Shown one piece after another: positions 14,493 through 16,395 of a DNA stretch of 16,395 nucleotides. Both the position numbers and the translations under genes were made by a program. Source of the stretch: CAVPRW01 sp046727435 [NCBI: bacterium] (GTDB taxonomy: Bacteria; Tectomicrobia; Entotheonellia; J063); assembly GCA_046727435.1 (NCBI GenBank), contig JBKPCR010000116.1, forward strand, positions 1-16,395, written 5' to 3'. Each line of letters starts with the position of its first letter. The first letter of the stretch is position 1. Below the pieces are notes generated by a model, which was given only the letters and a program-made list of their open reading frames with translations, was not told where the DNA came from and ran no database searches.

Positions 14493-14741
14493 ATGGCAAA
14501 CGATCACAAGGAAATCGCCATCGAGTATTGCGTGGCTTGAAACTACGTCCCACAGGCCGTGAGTCTGTCGGAGGCGATCATGGACGCGTTCAGTGAAAGG
14601 TTCAGCGCGCTAAAGCTCATTCCTGGGGATGGTGGCTGCTTTGAAGTGACGCTGAACGGCGATCTCATATACTCCAAGCTACAGACAGGGGACTTTCCTG
14701 AGAATAAGCAGGTTCTCGAGCAGCTGAAGCGCAGGCTATAA
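14493..14741 (+). CDS. SelW/Rdx-family selenoprotein with in-frame UGA (Sec16)
   Basis: This is a small thioredoxin-like redox protein of 82 residues. Reading ATG 14493 through TGA 14538-14540 as selenocysteine gives IAIEYCVAUNYVPQAV at residues 8-23, the redox motif C13-x-x-U16 of the SelW/SelT/SelH (Rdx) family, with the usual preceding beta strand ending EYC. After the UGA the frame continues with family blocks: LSEAIMDAFSERF (helix), LIPGDGGCFEVTLNGDLIYS (the G-x-F-E-V hallmark at residues 42-61) and KLQTGDFPENKQVLEQL, ending TAA. Length fits the family (~75-100). A strong ribosome binding site precedes it and a SECIS-like hairpin follows the UGA. Conventional gene calling would start at GTG 14559 or ATG 14580 and lose the active site. 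UGA is a normal stop for other genes here (arnC, the Wzz-type gene, arnT copy 1), so this is recoding and not a different genetic code. It lies divergent from the polysaccharide operon. Partners are unknown; SelW proteins are thought to act as thiol oxidoreductases. A mutated TGC codon is the alternative. Confidence 0.92.
14541..14572 (+). promoter_or_regulatory. Bacterial SECIS element of the selenoprotein
   Basis: Immediately after the UGA, ACAGGC (14552-14557) pairs with GTCTGT (14563-14568; one G-U pair) around the loop CGTGA (14558-14562). After a C-C mismatch (14551/14569) the stem extends by three pairs, TCC (14548-14550) with GGA (14570-14572). The upper stem-loop is 17 nt and begins 11 nt after the UGA, the same dimensions as in E. 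coli fdhF. The loop has G as its second base followed by U, matching the G-U feature known to be important for SelB binding. It lies inside the coding region, as bacterial SECIS elements do. Confidence 0.82.
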
Positions 14742-14783
14742 GGCTACGGGATAGATCGAAGACTCTCTTCCGCAGAACCACGT

Positions 14784-14809
14784 CCCCCGGTGTTTATGGC
14801 CGCCGGGGG
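14784..14809. terminator. GC-rich hairpin after selW, terminator-like but without a U-run
   Basis: CCCCCGG (14784-14790) pairs with CCGGGGG (14803-14809) around a 12-nt loop, 43 nt beyond the selW stop. No T-tract follows, so intrinsic termination is not assured. It lies in the gap between two convergent genes, a usual place for such structures. Confidence 0.4.
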
Positions 14810-14890
14810 ATGATGTATGGGGCAGGCGGCAGGCTCATCCGGCTTACCTCACGATCAGATGTACATCCTAACTGATTGCCACCCACGTTC

Positions 14891-14912
14891 GCGGCCCCAA
14901 AATGAGGGCCGC
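14891..14912. terminator. Perfect 7-bp hairpin between convergent genes
   Basis: GCGGCCC (14891-14897) pairs with GGGCCGC (14906-14912) around an 8-nt loop containing AAAA. It could serve either selW from the left or the acetoacetate-CoA ligase gene, whose stop is about 100 nt away. Neither side carries a clear T-tract. Confidence 0.35.
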
Positions 14913-15008
14913 TTCGCGCTCTGTCGCGATGGCCACCCCGCCCTTTGCTGCCCGACCTTCGTAGCGGCATTTCCCTCCAAGCTCACAGACGAGAGAGGTG
15001 CACATCAG

Positions 15009-16395
15009 CTACGCCTGCGTCTGCCTTGGCGATAGGGGTTCAGAGGCGTAGCGTTGGAGCAATTGCTCTCGGATACGTTCAAACTCCTCCAATACCTGGG
15101 GATTTGCCAGTGCCTCGCGGTTCGAAATCTCCCGCCCGGCCAGGATGGCTTTGACGCTCAGTTCGACGGGCTTGCCACTACGTGTCACCGGCACCTCTGA
15201 GATCGGGAAAATATACTGTGGGACATGCCGTGGCGAGGTCTGCTCGCGAATCGTGCGGCGGATTTGTTGCTCAATGGTGGCGTTGAGGCGTCGCCCTTGC
15301 GCCAACACTACACACAGCACAATCACCTCATCGGATTGGTCGGCAGGCATCCAGCCCACGACGACGGCGCCGGCAACCTCAGGTAGGCGATCGAGGGCAG
15401 CATAAATTTCCGCGCTGCCGATGCGAACGCCAGCTGGGTTCAGGGTAGCATCACTGCGCCCGTATACGATCACCCCGCCATCAGACGTGAATTCGACATA
15501 GTCGCCATGTCGCCAGAGACCCGGGTACACATCGAAGTAGGCGTCATGATAGCGGCTGCCGTCGGCATCGTTGAGAAACCCCAGAGGCATACAGGGCAGC
15601 GGTAGGCGGCACACGAGTTCGCCCGGCTGGCCCAACACCGGTTTCCCCTCCGGGTCTAGAGCCACAACGTCAACGCCCAGCCCCTGACACTGGATCTCGC
15701 CGGCGATCACAGGCAGGTTAGGATTGCCCAGAACGAAGCACGAGATAATGTCGGTACCACCGCAGATGCCAGCCAGATGCACATCGCGTTTGATGGTCTC
15801 ATAGATCCAGCGATAGCCACTCGCCGAGAGGGGGGAGCCGGTATAGAGCACCGTCCGCAGTTTCGACATGGCCCCCAGGCCGCCAGGCGGCAGCGCTGGT
15901 TGGTGCTTCATGCAGCCTTCGATATAGCGGCCGCTGGTACCGAAATGTGTAACGTTCAGGTCCTCGATGAGGTGCCAGAGGGCCGACACTTCGGGGTAGC
16001 CCGGATTGCCATCGTACAGATAGAGGGTGACGCCCAGTGATAACGCGCTCAGTTGCCAGTTCCACATCATCCATCCACAAGTGGTGAAATACAGGAGGGA
16101 GTCCCCTGCCTGGAGGTCGGTGTGGAGCTCTTGCTCCTTGCGGTGTTGCAGAAGCGTACCGCCAGTGCCATGTACAATGCATTTGGGAGCGCCCGTCGTG
16201 CCGGACGAGAAGAGAAGATAGAGCGGATGTTCGAAGGGCACCGGCGTGAACGGTAGCTCCGGGGCATCGTCTGGTCCGAGAAAATTCTCCCAGGCCACAT
16301 CGCCGTGGATATGCGGTTCGTCTACCGGATAGGGGATCGAGACCACAGTGTGCACCGAGGGGAGGTGGTCATGCAGTGCTTTGACCACTTCATCG
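15009..16395 (-). CDS. Acetoacetate-CoA ligase (acetoacetyl-CoA synthetase), C-terminal 461 residues, cut by window edge
   Basis: This cytoplasmic ANL-superfamily enzyme activates acetoacetate with ATP and CoA to acetoacetyl-CoA, in ketone-body or polyhydroxybutyrate use. The visible part carries the AMP-binding core in order: LLFSSGTTGAPKCIVHGTGG (the P-loop-like A3 motif), TTCGWMMWNWQLSALSLG (a block characteristic of acetoacetyl-CoA and acetyl-CoA synthetases), FGTSGRYIEGC, LYTGSPLSASGYRWIYE, AGICGGTDIISCFVLGN (A5), the HGDYVEFTSDGGVIVYGRSD (A7) and ATLNPAGVRIGSAEIYAAL blocks, and the C-terminal TRSGKPVELSVKAILAG, containing the catalytic Lys (A10). The GGTDI and GNPNLPVIAGEIQC blocks favour acetoacetate over acetate as substrate. 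The frame is open to 16395 (codons GAT GAA GTG read inward), so the gene starts outside; full length is usually ~650 residues. The GTG at 16388 is simply an internal Val codon. It converges on selW, with no visible functional link. Confidence 0.94.
   Translation of the reverse strand, partial: DEVVKALHDHLPSVHTVVSIPYPVDEPHIHGDVAWENFLGPDDAPELPFTPVPFEHPLYLLFSSGTTGAPKCIVHGTGGTLLQHRKEQELHTDLQAGDSLLYFTTCGWMMWNWQLSALSLGVTLYLYDGNPGYPEVSALWHLIEDLNVTHFGTSGRYIEGCMKHQPALPPGGLGAMSKLRTVLYTGSPLSASGYRWIYETIKRDVHLAGICGGTDIISCFVLGNPNLPVIAGEIQCQGLGVDVVALDPEGKPVLGQPGELVCRLPLPCMPLGFLNDADGSRYHDAYFDVYPGLWRHGDYVEFTSDGGVIVYGRSDATLNPAGVRIGSAEIYAALDRLPEVAGAVVVGWMPADQSDEVIVLCVVLAQGRRLNATIEQQIRRTIREQTSPRHVPQYIFPISEVPVTRSGKPVELSVKAILAGREISNREALANPQVLEEFERIREQLLQRYASEPLSPRQTQA

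Noticed and set aside
14538-14540. TGA taken as a true stop, making selW a pseudogene or a 15-codon leader peptide
   Set aside because: The frame continues with intact family sequence, UGA sits at the Sec/Cys position of the motif, and a SECIS with correct spacing follows.
14559-14741. 60-residue ORF starting at GTG 14559
   Set aside because: It is the C-terminal part of the selenoprotein; there is no ribosome binding site and the start falls inside the SECIS loop.
14817-15035. 72-residue plus-strand ORF in the selW to acetoacetate-CoA ligase gap
   Set aside because: It runs through a perfect hairpin, overlaps the end of the opposite gene, has no convincing ribosome binding site and matches no family.

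Overview
The window is GC-rich bacterial DNA from a Gram-negative (diderm) organism. It encodes an outer-membrane Wzi-type barrel, a Wza-type export protein and lipid A-type aminoarabinose (Arn) genes. UGA is used as a stop by several genes and as selenocysteine by one, so this is the standard code plus Sec insertion. Gene content and style (EPS export genes, tandem GT83 transferases, a SelW-like protein with a CxxU-N-Y motif) would fit Nitrospirota or a neighbouring phylum. That placement is an impression, not a demonstration.

Layout: (1) 1-1368, minus: the N-terminal half of uvrA, running off the left edge, with a good sigma70-type promoter at 1492-1520. (2) 1708-2385, plus: an unrecognised soluble protein. 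(3) 14075 down to 2507, minus: a tight eight-gene transcription unit. It begins with a long SLBB/Poly_export protein carrying an 18-bp tandem repeat, a Wzz-type chain-length protein and a Wzi-type outer-membrane barrel. It continues with a GT83 transferase, ArnC, a stand-alone ArnA formyltransferase domain, ArnD and a second GT83 transferase. Gaps run from -28 to +41 nt, with ATGA and GTGA junctions. A sigma70-like promoter lies at 14231-14259. (4) 14493-14741, plus: a complete SelW/Rdx-family selenoprotein with an in-frame UGA at codon 16 and a bacterial-type SECIS hairpin just after it. A conventional ORF caller would truncate or miss this gene. (5) 15009 to the right edge, minus: the C-terminal 461 residues of acetoacetate-CoA ligase.

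How the genes may work together: the first three genes of the large unit would span the periplasm and outer membrane for polysaccharide export and surface anchoring. The arn genes would formylate a UDP-aminopentose (ArnA-N), transfer it to undecaprenyl phosphate (ArnC), deformylate it (ArnD) and hand it to a periplasmic acceptor (two GT83 enzymes). ArnB and the ArnA dehydrogenase half are not in the window. Placing polysaccharide export and Arn glycosylation in one operon suggests coordinated envelope remodelling, possibly with the exported polymer rather than lipid A as acceptor (inference).

The most notable item is the hidden selenoprotein. Its upper SECIS stem-loop is 17 nt long and begins 11 nt after the UGA, the same geometry as E. 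coli fdhF.
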